Source of the DNA: Spirochaeta sp. UBA5339
Lineage (GTDB): Bacteria > Spirochaetota > Spirochaetia > DSM-2461
Length of the DNA: 64,000 nucleotides
Direction: 5' to 3'
Assembly: GCA_002408085.1 (NCBI GenBank)
Contig: DHQL01000011.1
Span: 276,725 to 340,724, forward strand
Position numbers and translations under genes: made by a program. Below the pieces are notes generated by a model. The model did not search any database and was not told the DNA's origin. It was given only the letters and a program-made list of their open reading frames with translations. Below, piece after piece: positions 8,706 to 16,895 of this stretch. Numbering within the stretch: position 1 is the first letter of the stretch; each line of letters starts with the position of its first letter.

Positions 8706-9336
8706 AACCGAATGGCGGAAAGAGGAAAAAGTACTCTATCTGCCCAAAAACAAGCCCATGACTTTGGAAGTCCCTGAAATGAAATTTGCCTGCATCCGGG
8801 GAGAGGGCGATCCCAACGGCCCTCATTTCCCCGAATATATAGAGGCCCTCTACGCCTTCTCCTACACCCTGAAAATGGGACTGAAAAAGAGCCCTGCCCC
8901 GCCTGCCGGCTACTGCGACTACACGGTCTATCCCCTTGAGGGGGTCTGGGACCTGAAGGAGGAGGCCAGGGAAGAGTATAAAAGCTCAGGAGGGAAGCTG
9001 AACAAGAAGGATCTGGTCTTTACCCTTATGATCCGGCAGCCCGACTTTGTCAGTGCATCCCTCTTTGAACAGATGAAGACCCTGGCTCTTGAGAAGAAGA
9101 AACTGACCCGGCTGGCGGATCTTAGCTTCGAGACAATCACCGAGGGTCTCTGTGTACAGATGATCCATCGGGGAAGTTACGACAGCGAGCCCGGGAGTTT
9201 TGCCCTGATGGAGGAGTTCTGCAGGGCCGAGGGTCATAAACGGAAGAGCAAGGTACACCGGGAGATCTACCTTTCGGACTTCAGAAAGGTTGCTCCGGAA
9301 AAACTGAAGACAGTGCTCCGCTTCCAGGTGGAGTAA
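8698..9336 (+). CDS. GyrI-like small-molecule-binding domain protein
   Basis: A 212-residue protein matching the stand-alone GyrI-like (BmrR/SbmC ligand-binding) family: LEVPEMKFACIRGEGDPNGP early, a YPLEGVWDL strand, LVFTLMIRQPDFVS, GLCVQMIHRGSYDSEP and a closing HREIYLSDFRKVAPEKLKTVLRF. Such proteins bind hydrophobic or cationic compounds, and some hydrolyse or sequester them. There is no DNA-binding domain, so it is not a regulator by itself. The start ATG overlaps the preceding gene by 8 bp, so translation is likely coupled. The ligand is unknown. Confidence 0.87.
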   Translation: MNKTEWRKEEKVLYLPKNKPMTLEVPEMKFACIRGEGDPNGPHFPEYIEALYAFSYTLKMGLKKSPAPPAGYCDYTVYPLEGVWDLKEEAREEYKSSGGKLNKKDLVFTLMIRQPDFVSASLFEQMKTLALEKKKLTRLADLSFETITEGLCVQMIHRGSYDSEPGSFALMEEFCRAEGHKRKSKVHREIYLSDFRKVAPEKLKTVLRFQVE

Positions 9337-9355
9337 TGGGGTATCGGGAGAAGTC

Positions 9356-9721
9356 ATGAGCACCTACAGCAATTTTGAAGAGTATCTGCAGGATCAGTCA
9401 GAGGAAGCCCGGAAGGGGCTGCAAAAGCTCAGGAAGCTGATCCTCCAGGCGGCCCCTGAGGCGGAGGAGCTGATAAACTACAACATCCCCGCATTTTCTC
9501 TTGTCCCCGGAGGAAAGAGAGACCAGCAGATTATGATCGCCGGATTCAGGAAGCATCTGGGCCTCGACCCCCATCCCCTTGTAATGGAGGCCTTTGAAGA
9601 TGAACTGACGGCCTATAGAAAGGGAAAGGGATCGGTGCAGTTTCCCTTGAGGGATCCGCTACCGGCGGAGCTGATTCTAAGGATGGTCCGGTTCAGAAAG
9701 GATCAGCTGGAAAAGGAATGA
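9356..9721 (+). CDS. DUF1801 (YdhG-type) family protein
   Basis: 121 residues with the DUF1801 pattern: EYLQDQSEEARKGLQKLRKL at the N-terminus, EELINYNIPAFSLV, an IAGFRKHLGLDP segment and the closing SVQFPLRDPLPAELILRMVRFR. The family is a small alpha/beta fold related to frataxin-like and iron-chaperone-annotated proteins; function is unproven. It lies 20 bp after the GyrI-like gene, with GGGAG before the ATG, and its stop overlaps a possible ATG of the next gene. The association of DUF1801, GyrI-like and YdeI-like proteins in one operon is a common pattern and suggests a shared detoxification or stress role. Confidence 0.85.
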   Translation: MSTYSNFEEYLQDQSEEARKGLQKLRKLILQAAPEAEELINYNIPAFSLVPGGKRDQQIMIAGFRKHLGLDPHPLVMEAFEDELTAYRKGKGSVQFPLRDPLPAELILRMVRFRKDQLEKE

Positions 9722-9750
9722 ATCCGGCTTACCCGCCGGAGGGAGGAGAG

Positions 9751-10701
9751 ATGAAAGAAGGAATGATGAAAGCTGCGGTCTGCAGAAGATACGGAGACCC
9801 CGAAGTTCTGACCCTGACCGAGAGGGAGATTCCCCTTCCCCGGAAGGACGAGCTGCAGATTGCCGTCAAGGCTTCTGCCGTCACCGCCAGCGACATCTTT
9901 ATCCGCAGCTCCGATGTCCCCATCTATATGCTGATCCCCATGCGCCTGATGATAGGCATTACCAAACCGAGGCGCCCGGTACTGGGACTGGTTTTTGCCG
10001 GAGTTGTGGAAGAGTGCGGACCTGAGATAACAAGATTCAAACCGGGAGACAGGGTTTACGGCATGACGGGCTTCCGTTTCGGAGCCTATGCGGAGTATCT
10101 CTGCCTGAAGGAGAAAGACTCCAAGGCCGGGTGCATATCGCTCCTGCCCGACAGCATCCCCTTCGAGGAGTCCACAGCCGCCTCCTACGGCGGGTCTCTT
10201 GCCCTCCAGTCTCTTGAAAAGGGGAGTATAAAACCTGGAGAGAGTGTGCTGATCTACGGTGCCTCGGGAACCTCCGGAACCTTTGCCGTCCAGTATGCAA
10301 AACATCTTGGAGCCCGTGTGACGGCGGTCTGCGGCCCGGACAACCAGGAGATGGCCCAGTCCCTGGGGGCCGATGAGGTTCTGGACTACCGAAGCAGTGA
10401 TGCTGTGCCCGATGGCAGCTCCTACGATTTTATGCTGGACTCCGTGGGCATATTCAAAAGCTCTCCCCTGAAGAAGGCCTGCCGGAAGGCTCTGAAAGAT
10501 CCGAAACGCTATGCCTCCATCGATGACGGGGACCTTGTGCTGAGTTCCGCCCGCCTGGACCAGATCTCCCGTCTTGTATCAGAGGGAACCGTCCGCCCTG
10601 TAATGGATAGAACCTACCCACTGGAAGAGATACGGGAAGCTCATTATTATGTTCAGAAGAAGCACAAAAAGGGAGGCGTCGCCATAAGAATAGCCCCCTG
10701 A
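9751..10701 (+). CDS. Zinc-free MDR-family NAD(P)H-dependent oxidoreductase (quinone oxidoreductase-like)
   Basis: About 316 residues of the medium-chain dehydrogenase/reductase family. The N-terminal catalytic domain opens with MKAAVCRRYGDPEVLTL and lacks the GHE zinc motif and cysteine ligands of zinc alcohol dehydrogenases. The nucleotide-binding domain has VLIYGASGTSGTFAVQYAKH, and LDYRSSD follows. The C-terminus has RTYPLEEIREAHYYVQKKHKKGG, typical of quinone-oxidoreductase-like members. I chose ATG 9751, with GAGGG 7 nt upstream; ATG 9718 overlaps the previous gene and is possible. Substrate unknown; enones or quinones are likely. It is the last gene of the plus-strand run. Confidence 0.88.
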   Translation: MKEGMMKAAVCRRYGDPEVLTLTEREIPLPRKDELQIAVKASAVTASDIFIRSSDVPIYMLIPMRLMIGITKPRRPVLGLVFAGVVEECGPEITRFKPGDRVYGMTGFRFGAYAEYLCLKEKDSKAGCISLLPDSIPFEESTAASYGGSLALQSLEKGSIKPGESVLIYGASGTSGTFAVQYAKHLGARVTAVCGPDNQEMAQSLGADEVLDYRSSDAVPDGSSYDFMLDSVGIFKSSPLKKACRKALKDPKRYASIDDGDLVLSSARLDQISRLVSEGTVRPVMDRTYPLEEIREAHYYVQKKHKKGGVAIRIAP

Positions 10702-10858
10702 CAGGAGAATAAGAATGAGTTCAAGGAGAAGGAGCTGCTTACAAGAGTCTGTTATGCGGCAGCCGCCTCGGCAGCAGAGATAACCGAAGATCTGATTAAT
10801 GGTCATGGGAAATCGAGGCCCGAAGGAACACAGGAAATAACCCGGTTATCAGGAGCAC

Positions 10859-11221
10859 TCAGATTATGGACTTGATTATGCTGCTGGTGGCAATCAGGTC
10901 CACCCCCAGGCCCAGAATATCCGGAATGACAACATCCCCGCAGCTCAGCGGGGAACGTACAGTATGGGAGTCTATAAGCTCCATAAGCTCATAAATTTTC
11001 TCTTTGGGAATCTCCGCAGAAACTCTGACAGGAAGCACGGGAACCTCGGGAAAGGCTGTTTTTACGGTGGTGCAGAGTACCCGGGTGGGAGATTCTATCT
11101 CTTTCAGGGCAAACTCCCTTCCCTTTCGGCAGCCATGGCCCGTAACATCCGGCTCTGAGTGTTCATCCCGGACTGTCAGTTCACAGCCCCTGGGACACAG
11201 AATACAGATTATCTCTCTCAT
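10859..11221 (-). CDS. DUF1667 cysteine-rich protein of the GlpA-like dehydrogenase operon
   Basis: 120 residues with an N-terminal cysteine motif: C6, C9, C13 and C31, in the order CILCPRGC then GHGCRKG, likely to hold an iron-sulfur cluster or zinc. The rest (TTVKTAFPEVPVLPVRVSAEIPKEKI, shown only in part elsewhere) ends with VVIPDILGLGVDLIAT, typical of DUF1667. The family nearly always sits directly after a GlpA-like and an FAD/NAD-linked oxidoreductase gene, as here: its start overlaps the FAD gene by 4 bp. It is probably an electron-transfer or assembly subunit of that complex. Confidence 0.88.
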   Translation of the reverse strand: MREIICILCPRGCELTVRDEHSEPDVTGHGCRKGREFALKEIESPTRVLCTTVKTAFPEVPVLPVRVSAEIPKEKIYELMELIDSHTVRSPLSCGDVVIPDILGLGVDLIATSSIIKSII

Positions 11222-12480
11222 AGCTCCTCCACCTCGAAGCTGACCGATGACCCCGGTTTCACAGAGTATCCGCCGAAATCAATCTCCAGCCTCTCCATTT
11301 CCGGCGGTCTCAGAAAGGGATATTTTTTCCTCAGGATCTCTCTTTCACCGGCCTTAACAACAAAGGAGCACTCTCCAAAGACCCTGGAACTGCGGAAGTA
11401 GAGTATGGAACGGCCCTGTTCCGGATCAAGGTGCTGTGGGACAAGGTAGTGGAGACCCTCTCCAGGATGGAGTTCAACAGTGGCGGCTTTGGATGGATCT
11501 GAAGACTCCCGGCGGCAGTAGGCCGCCGCGGATCTGCCGGCACACTCGCCGCTCTCGGAAACATAATCTACCAGATCGTTCACATGAAGGGCGTTGCCGC
11601 AGCAGAAAACGCCCTCCACTGAGGTCATCAGGTTCCCGTCACAGACCGGCCCACCTGTCCGGGGATCAAGCGTGATATCCAGAGTCCTGGCCAGTTCATT
11701 TTCCGGAATCAGTCCCACCGAAAGAATCAGGGTATCACACTCCACAACCTTCTCACTCCCTTCAAGGGGCCTCATATCATTATCCACATCACAGATCTCC
11801 ACAGCCTTGAGCCTGTCCTCTCCAAAGACCCTGGTTACTGTGCTGCTCAGGTAAAGGGGAATGTCAAAATCCTTCAGACACTGCTGGATATTGCGGCTCA
11901 GCCCCGAAGGTGCAGGCTTTGCCTCGTACACCCCCAGAACCTCGGCCCCCTCCAGGGTCAGGCGCCGCGCCATAATCAGACCGATATCACCGCTTCCCAG
12001 AATCACAGCCCTTCGGGCGGGCTGCTGACCGAGGATATTGATGTAGTGCTGAGCCGCACCCGCCGTGAAAATTCCTGCCGGTCTTGTTCCGTGAATAAAG
12101 ACCTGTCGTGCCGTTCTTTCACGGCAGCCGGTGGCCAGAATAAGGCTTTCTGTCCGGATTTTGTCTACCCCCTTTCGGCTGACAACCGTAAGAAGAAGTC
12201 CGCGATCCTGTTTTTCTATTCTGCTTACAAAACAGAGGGTTCGGGACTCTATATCCCTGTCTTCAAAGTCTTTTATGAAGCGTTCTGCATACTCAGGACC
12301 CGTAAGCTGTTCCCGGAACCGGACCAGTCCGAAACCGTCATGAATGCACTGCTTGAGGATACCTCCTGTCCGGGCCTCCCTCTCTATCAGCATCACCCGG
12401 GCACCCTCATCTTTTGCAGCAATCGCCGCAGCCAGTCCCGCGGGTCCTCCTCCGATAACAAGGACATCAACATCTATCAC
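11218..12480 (-). CDS. FAD-dependent pyridine-nucleotide-disulfide-type oxidoreductase subunit
   Basis: A 420-residue flavoprotein with an N-terminal FAD-binding motif (VDVLVIGGGPAGLAAAIAA, residues 4-22), a second nucleotide-binding motif (VILGSGDIGLIMARRL) and a C-terminal FAD motif around EGVFCCGNALHVNDLVDYVS. It resembles the middle subunit of anaerobic glycerol-3-phosphate dehydrogenase-like operons and HcnB/OoxA-type proteins. It overlaps both neighbours by 4 bp (GlpA-like upstream, DUF1667 downstream), so the three are translationally coupled and probably form a complex. It likely moves electrons between the GlpA-like subunit and NAD or a membrane carrier; the direction is not clear from sequence. 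Confidence 0.92.
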   Translation of the reverse strand: MIDVDVLVIGGGPAGLAAAIAAKDEGARVMLIEREARTGGILKQCIHDGFGLVRFREQLTGPEYAERFIKDFEDRDIESRTLCFVSRIEKQDRGLLLTVVSRKGVDKIRTESLILATGCRERTARQVFIHGTRPAGIFTAGAAQHYINILGQQPARRAVILGSGDIGLIMARRLTLEGAEVLGVYEAKPAPSGLSRNIQQCLKDFDIPLYLSSTVTRVFGEDRLKAVEICDVDNDMRPLEGSEKVVECDTLILSVGLIPENELARTLDITLDPRTGGPVCDGNLMTSVEGVFCCGNALHVNDLVDYVSESGECAGRSAAAYCRRESSDPSKAATVELHPGEGLHYLVPQHLDPEQGRSILYFRSSRVFGECSFVVKAGEREILRKKYPFLRPPEMERLEIDFGGYSVKPGSSVSFEVEEL

Positions 12481-14282
12481 AGACGGCCTCCCTTTGTGCC
12501 GCCATAGCAGATTACAGAGGCATAACTGCCTTTTCTCACAGCATCGGGAGCAGTGCCCTGATGTTCTGCTATGATCTTCATCACCAGAGGACCGCAGAAG
12601 CCCCCCTGACAGCGGCCCATGCCGGGGCGCAGTCTCTTCTTGATTCCGTCTACCGTCGGAACACAGAGGGGGGAGTTCAGGGCATCTATGATCTCTCCCC
12701 TGCTGATCTCCTCGCAGCGGCAGACGATCTCTCCGTAGTCGGGATTACTTCGGATCAGGGCATCCCTCTCTTCGTCACTCATCTCAGCAGTGCGGGGCAC
12801 TGCTTTTCTAATGGGGGAGAAAGCGGGATTTCTGTCCACCTTTATCTCCTTTTCCAGATACTCTATTGCCCAGTCCCGCAGATCAACGGCAATAGCGGGA
12901 GCGGCAGTAACACCGGGAGACTGAATACCTGCAGCCTGGAGGATGTTGTCCGTAAAGATCCCCCTGCGCACCGCAAAGTCCTCCTCATAGGTCGAAGCCC
13001 GGACACCTGTAAAGTAGGCGATCACATCGCTGAATTTCAGGTCCTCGGCAATATGCTGCTGCATTCTTATTATGCTCTCAACCTCATCCGCCCTGGTGGC
13101 CCGATCCTCCCGGTCCGGAGTCTCCACCGCATTGGGCCCTACAAGCATATTGCCGTGAAGGGAGTGAATAAGGCCCACACCCTTTGTGTGACTGCTCCCT
13201 GCCAGGGTGTTGATAAAAAACTTCATCCTCCCGGCCAGTCCCCGGGGACGGTCCTTCTGCTGATAAGGAAGAATTGAGAATGGAGATTTCCCCATGCTGG
13301 ATTTGACCTGATACCCCGCCCTCTTGTCGGTGATAATATTGGTGCCTCTCCGGGGATGTATGGTAAAGGTGCGGTCGCCAGCCATTTGAGCAATGGTATC
13401 TGCATATACTCCTGCAGCATTGATTACCAGCCGGGGATAAATCCTGCCCCGGTTTGTCAGAACACTTCTGATATGTGTATTTCCGGATTCTTTAGAACTG
13501 TCCGGATCCAGCTCCATTTCCAGAACAGCCGTATTCAGGGAGATCTCCGTACCATTGGAGGCGGCATTCTCAGCCATTGCTGCGGTCATCTCATGGGGGT
13601 TGGTAATACCTCCGGTGGGCATATGCATCCCCCCTATGGTGAAGTCCGGCAGATGGGGCTCATGGTCAAGGAGTTCACTCCGTTTCAGATAGCGGACTCC
13701 CGGAATTCCCAGAATCCTGGCATTCAGCTTCAGAAGGGCAACGGGAATTCTCTCCCAGTTCCTGCTGCAGAGCATGGTCTGCCCCTTCTGCTCAAAGGGA
13801 ACATCCAGCTGCCGGGAGAGCTCCCGATACATCCGGTTGCCCCTGATGTTGTAGTAGTGCTTCTGTGATTTCCGTGAAAAATTTATTCCCACATGAACAA
13901 CGCCGCCGTTCGCCCCGGAGGCTGCCCCGGCCACATCGCTCATCTTATCCACCACAAGAGTACTCAGGTTAAATGCCGATAGTTCACGGGCCGCTGCGCA
14001 TCCGGTGATTCCGGCACCGATAATAAGGACATCCACCCTGCGGCCGTCGAGAGCCCGATCCTGTAATGCCGGAAGAGAAGTCTTCTGCTCAAATCCCTTC
14101 AGTCTGATATCATTAATCACACCAAGGGAATGCTTCTTATCGACTGCGGCATGCCCGGCCTTAACGGCGATGGACCAGTCGTCCACCTCCCCCCGGAGCA
14201 CGATACACCCTCTCTCCCGGGTTACCCGGATATCCGGAGAGAGAGCCCCGATTTTTTTTCGGATTTTATTCAATCTGTCCAT
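12477..14282 (-). CDS. GlpA-like FAD-dependent dehydrogenase with N-terminal BON-like and C-terminal [2Fe-2S] BFD domains
   Basis: A 601-residue protein in three parts. Residues 1-65 resemble a BON domain (SPDIRVTRERGCIVLRGEV, then GVINDIRL). Residues 83-460 form a DAO-type FAD domain starting VDVLIIGAGITGCAAAREL, with VINAAGVYADTIAQMAGD. The C-terminus is a bacterioferritin-associated-ferredoxin-like domain with CRCEE and, about 35 residues on, GRCQGGFC, four cysteines for a [2Fe-2S] cluster. The GlpA resemblance suggests oxidation of glycerol 3-phosphate or another hydroxy-acid or polyol phosphate. It is 3 bp from the APH-fold kinase gene and overlaps the FAD gene by 4 bp. The BON-like front is an unusual addition. 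Substrate identity is inference. Confidence 0.9.
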   Translation of the reverse strand: MDRLNKIRKKIGALSPDIRVTRERGCIVLRGEVDDWSIAVKAGHAAVDKKHSLGVINDIRLKGFEQKTSLPALQDRALDGRRVDVLIIGAGITGCAAARELSAFNLSTLVVDKMSDVAGAASGANGGVVHVGINFSRKSQKHYYNIRGNRMYRELSRQLDVPFEQKGQTMLCSRNWERIPVALLKLNARILGIPGVRYLKRSELLDHEPHLPDFTIGGMHMPTGGITNPHEMTAAMAENAASNGTEISLNTAVLEMELDPDSSKESGNTHIRSVLTNRGRIYPRLVINAAGVYADTIAQMAGDRTFTIHPRRGTNIITDKRAGYQVKSSMGKSPFSILPYQQKDRPRGLAGRMKFFINTLAGSSHTKGVGLIHSLHGNMLVGPNAVETPDREDRATRADEVESIIRMQQHIAEDLKFSDVIAYFTGVRASTYEEDFAVRRGIFTDNILQAAGIQSPGVTAAPAIAVDLRDWAIEYLEKEIKVDRNPAFSPIRKAVPRTAEMSDEERDALIRSNPDYGEIVCRCEEISRGEIIDALNSPLCVPTVDGIKKRLRPGMGRCQGGFCGPLVMKIIAEHQGTAPDAVRKGSYASVICYGGTKGGRL

Positions 14283-14285
14283 CTG

Positions 14286-15128
14286 TTAAACTCCGGTACA
14301 CCCCAGCTCCTGCCTGATCTTGGTTTTCAGCAGATCCACTTCACTGGCGATATTCCAGATACCCAACCTGACAATCAGAAAAGGGAGACGCCATGGGGCG
14401 ATATCCTCATCCCTTATTCCCGTTACCTTCTTGTACTCCTTCAGATACCGCCTGCAGATCAGCTTTCTGATGGATTCAAGAACCGATGCCACCACCCTGT
14501 TCAGACCGGGGATCATCTCTCCTTCGTTCAGGAGGTAAAGGGTAGCCGCCACATCAGCCGCCGGGGGGCCGCTTGCGGCGGTCATCCAGTCAATGATGGT
14601 TGCCTCCCTGGTATCTGACATGATGTTATCGGGATGGTAGTCCAGATGGAGAATGGAATTGCCGTCGGGAAGAGAGTCCAGTTTCTTCCGGACAAGGGTT
14701 CTCTCATCACTGCTTAGAAAGGAGAGAGGCTGTGATTCCAGAGCCTTAAGCACGATTTCCTTGTAACAGCGGATTGATGTTGTTTCGGTGCGGTGCATAT
14801 TAATCTGAAGTGAAGCCATCAGTGCCGGTACTGCCAGAGCGGTCCCGGGTTTTGAGGCTGCCAGACTGATCAGGGTCTTGCCTTCCACCCTCTCCATAAT
14901 CAATCCAAGCTGTCCGTCTACCTCCACCAGTCCATGACACTGTACCTTCGACACGCCCCTGGAAAAGGCCTCATTGGTATTGATCTCCTCATTCCTGATA
15001 AGGTCGGGATCAACCTCACTGTTAAAGAGCTTTAAAAGAGTGCTGCCCTTCCATTGGAATATTCGGGAGGACCTGCTTGTAAAGAGCAGTTCCCCGGGAT
15101 TCTCCTGTAAATATGCTTCAGCAGCCAT
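14286..15128 (-). CDS. APH-fold small-molecule kinase (aminoglycoside/choline phosphotransferase superfamily)
   Basis: 280 residues from the ATG at 15126-15128, which has AAAAGGAGG 7 nt upstream. A longer frame to 15257 exists but would run through the operator region and is rejected. Kinase motifs are visible: the catalytic loop ILHLDYHPDNIM, the metal-binding IIDW and an N-terminal lobe with LLFTSRSSRIFQWKGSTLLK. This is a phosphotransferase of the APH superfamily. Being first in an operon with a GlpA-like dehydrogenase and facing a SorC regulator, which usually senses sugar phosphates, it probably phosphorylates a polyol or sugar that the next enzyme oxidises. Antibiotic resistance is unlikely in this setting. 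Confidence 0.85.
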   Translation of the reverse strand: MAAEAYLQENPGELLFTSRSSRIFQWKGSTLLKLFNSEVDPDLIRNEEINTNEAFSRGVSKVQCHGLVEVDGQLGLIMERVEGKTLISLAASKPGTALAVPALMASLQINMHRTETTSIRCYKEIVLKALESQPLSFLSSDERTLVRKKLDSLPDGNSILHLDYHPDNIMSDTREATIIDWMTAASGPPAADVAATLYLLNEGEMIPGLNRVVASVLESIRKLICRRYLKEYKKVTGIRDEDIAPWRLPFLIVRLGIWNIASEVDLLKTKIRQELGCTGV

Positions 15129-15240
15129 TGTTACCTCCTTTTCAGTACCCTCCGATCCCGCCCTGCACGGGCACACTCTGCACCCTCCGCACCCGGCCGG
15201 CATCAACACTTTTTCCAGACATATGACAGATTCCAAGAAT

Positions 15241-15252
15241 TCACATATGTGA
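15241..15252. promoter_or_regulatory. Predicted SorC-regulator operator, copy 1 (TCACATATGTGA)
   Basis: A perfect 12-bp palindrome between the divergent kinase operon and SorC gene. A further half site, TTTGTGATTA, lies at 15259-15268. The same pattern recurs at 15362 with one change, next to the SorC gene. Confidence 0.6.
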
Positions 15253-15361
15253 TGCATATTTGTGATTAATGATTAAAATCATCATACCCCGGGCCCTTCA
15301 GGGCGTCAAATAAAAAAAAGAGGATTACAGGAAGCAATTGAATTGGAGTTGACGCGAAAAA

Positions 15362-15373
15362 TCACAAATGTGA
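15362..15373. promoter_or_regulatory. Predicted SorC-regulator operator, copy 2 (TCACAAATGTGA)
   Basis: Matches copy 1 at 11 of 12 positions and lies 25 bp before the SorC start, where binding would repress or autoregulate that gene. The two copies, 121 bp apart, would allow looping. Confidence 0.55.
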
Positions 15374-15397
15374 AAATAATCTGTATAAGGAGCCGGG

Positions 15398-16348
15398 ATG
15401 ACAGGAAACTACGACAGGATGGTTATCCTCCGAATCGCCAAACAGTACTATCTGGACGGTTTGAGCCAGCAGGAGATTTCCGAAGGTGAGAATATCCACA
15501 GAACCCAGATATCCCGGATACTGAAACAGGCCAGGGAAGAGGGCTACATTCAGATCAGAATTGCCCTTCCCGAATCCGCCGTCAGCAGCAGTATGGATAC
15601 AGTTCTGAAGGAGAGACTGGAACTTGATGAAGTCATCGTCTCTCCTCCCCTTTCTGCGGGAGAAGACCAGAGTGAGTCCTTCACTTTTTTTGCCGCCCGG
15701 CGTATTGAAGAAATTCTACGGTACAGCAGGAATGTGGGAATCGGCCTGGGCAAGACCCTTTATGAGGTCTCCTCACAGATTGCCGCCCAGAGGGGAGATG
15801 AGGGGCCCAACTTTTTCTCCATAGTCGGCTCCTGCGGCACAGACAATCCCTATCTTCAGGCAAGCATTCTCCTGCAGAATTTTGCCCGCCCTTTCAGCGG
15901 AAAATGCCGGTATAATAATCTTCCCATACTTACCTCACGAAAAAGGATGACCTCTCTGGAGAAACAACGGTTGGAGAAGCTTCAGGAAGCCTACGGCTCG
16001 TTGGATACAGTGATCCTCTCGGTTGGGGGTCTTCTGAATCTGGACTACCCCTATCTGGAAGAGTTTTCCCTTTTCGGCAAAGAGGTGGATACAAGCCGCT
16101 TCCTTTCCAGACCCCACGGCAATCTCCTTGGTCATGTATTCTTTGACAACGGTGAGATCCTCAAGCTGCCGGGAGATATTATCAACACAGGAATGGATCT
16201 TGAACAGCTTAAGACAGTTCCCCGTGTCATCTGCCTCGCCCGAGGTGAACGTAAAGCAGATGCCATTATCAGCGCCGCCCGTCAGGGATATATCAAGACC
16301 CTTATCACCGACCAGGCTACAGCAGAACTGCTGCTGCAGAAACTTTAA
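15398..16348 (+). CDS. SorC/DeoR-type sugar-binding transcriptional regulator
   Basis: 316 residues with an N-terminal helix-turn-helix (AKQYYLDGLSQQEISE, then IHRTQISRILKQAREEGYIQ) and a SorC-type C-terminal sugar-phosphate-binding domain (about 60-316) with VGIGLGKTLYEVS, FSIVGSCGTDNPYLQAS and GDIINTGMDLEQLKTVPRVI, ending in TLITDQATAELLL. These proteins act as tetramers that bind phosphorylated sugars or polyols. It faces the APH kinase/GlpA-like operon across about 270 bp with two copies of TCACAWATGTGA, so that operon is the likely target. A good start with AAGGAG upstream is present. Two GNAT genes follow at 13 and 12 bp and may be co-transcribed. Confidence 0.93.
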   Translation: MTGNYDRMVILRIAKQYYLDGLSQQEISEGENIHRTQISRILKQAREEGYIQIRIALPESAVSSSMDTVLKERLELDEVIVSPPLSAGEDQSESFTFFAARRIEEILRYSRNVGIGLGKTLYEVSSQIAAQRGDEGPNFFSIVGSCGTDNPYLQASILLQNFARPFSGKCRYNNLPILTSRKRMTSLEKQRLEKLQEAYGSLDTVILSVGGLLNLDYPYLEEFSLFGKEVDTSRFLSRPHGNLLGHVFFDNGEILKLPGDIINTGMDLEQLKTVPRVICLARGERKADAIISAARQGYIKTLITDQATAELLLQKL

Positions 16349-16361
16349 AAAAGGAGATTTC

Positions 16362-16883
16362 ATGCGATTTGAGACTGAAAGACTGATCCTCCGTAAACCC
16401 TACCTTGAAGATGCAGAGGACCTGTTCAGCACCTACACCCAGGACCCCGAAGTCTGCCGCTACATGGTCTGGACACCTCATAAAAGCATTGAAAAGACAA
16501 GAGAGTGGCTCCGGTTTTGTGTTGAGAACTGGGATGAGAAGAGGTACCTGGAGTTTATTATCCAGGACAGAGAGAGTTCCCGGGCCATCGGCATGACCGG
16601 TGTGAGAATAAACGACTTCAAAGCCACCCTGGGCTATGTACTGGCCAAACCCTTCTGGAACCGGGGCATTGTGACCGAAGCCTGCGCTCCCCTGCTTTCC
16701 GAACTGATAGGCCGTGAGGAGATCTACCGGATAGAGGCGTTCCACGATACGGAAAACCCCGCATCGGGACGGGTTATGGAAAAGCTGGGGATGAAAAAGG
16801 AGGGCGTGCTGAAGTGTTATGCCAGGCTTCCCAATATTCCCGGACCTCCAAGGGATTACGCAGTCTACGCCCTGACAAAGTAG
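16362..16883 (+). CDS. RimJ/RimL-type GNAT N-acetyltransferase
   Basis: 173 residues from ATG 16362, with AAAAGGAG 7 nt upstream; a longer in-frame extension through the SorC gene is rejected. It begins RFETERLILRKPYLEDAEDL, the signature opening of RimJ/RimL-like acetyltransferases, has the acetyl-CoA-binding region LGYVLAKPFWNRGIVTEA and ends with ENPASGRVMEKLGMKKEGV and RDYAVYALTK. Members acetylate protein N-termini or small amines; the substrate here is not known. It lies 13 bp after the SorC gene and 12 bp before another GNAT gene. Confidence 0.9.
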   Translation: MRFETERLILRKPYLEDAEDLFSTYTQDPEVCRYMVWTPHKSIEKTREWLRFCVENWDEKRYLEFIIQDRESSRAIGMTGVRINDFKATLGYVLAKPFWNRGIVTEACAPLLSELIGREEIYRIEAFHDTENPASGRVMEKLGMKKEGVLKCYARLPNIPGPPRDYAVYALTK

Positions 16884-16895
16884 AGGAGCCGGAAG

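Noticed and set aside
10702..10858. In-frame continuation after the MDR oxidoreductase stop, reading like coding sequence for about 57 codons
   Set aside because: No start codon in frame and no family match. Could be a gene remnant or read-through tail, but I cannot support either.
14286..15128. Aminoglycoside resistance gene
   Set aside because: The APH fold is shared by many kinases; the operon context with a GlpA-like dehydrogenase and SorC regulator points to catabolism.
15129..15257. N-terminal extension of the APH-fold kinase to 15257
   Set aside because: It would cross the SorC operator region and is cysteine-rich unlike the family; ATG 15128 has a strong ribosome-binding site.
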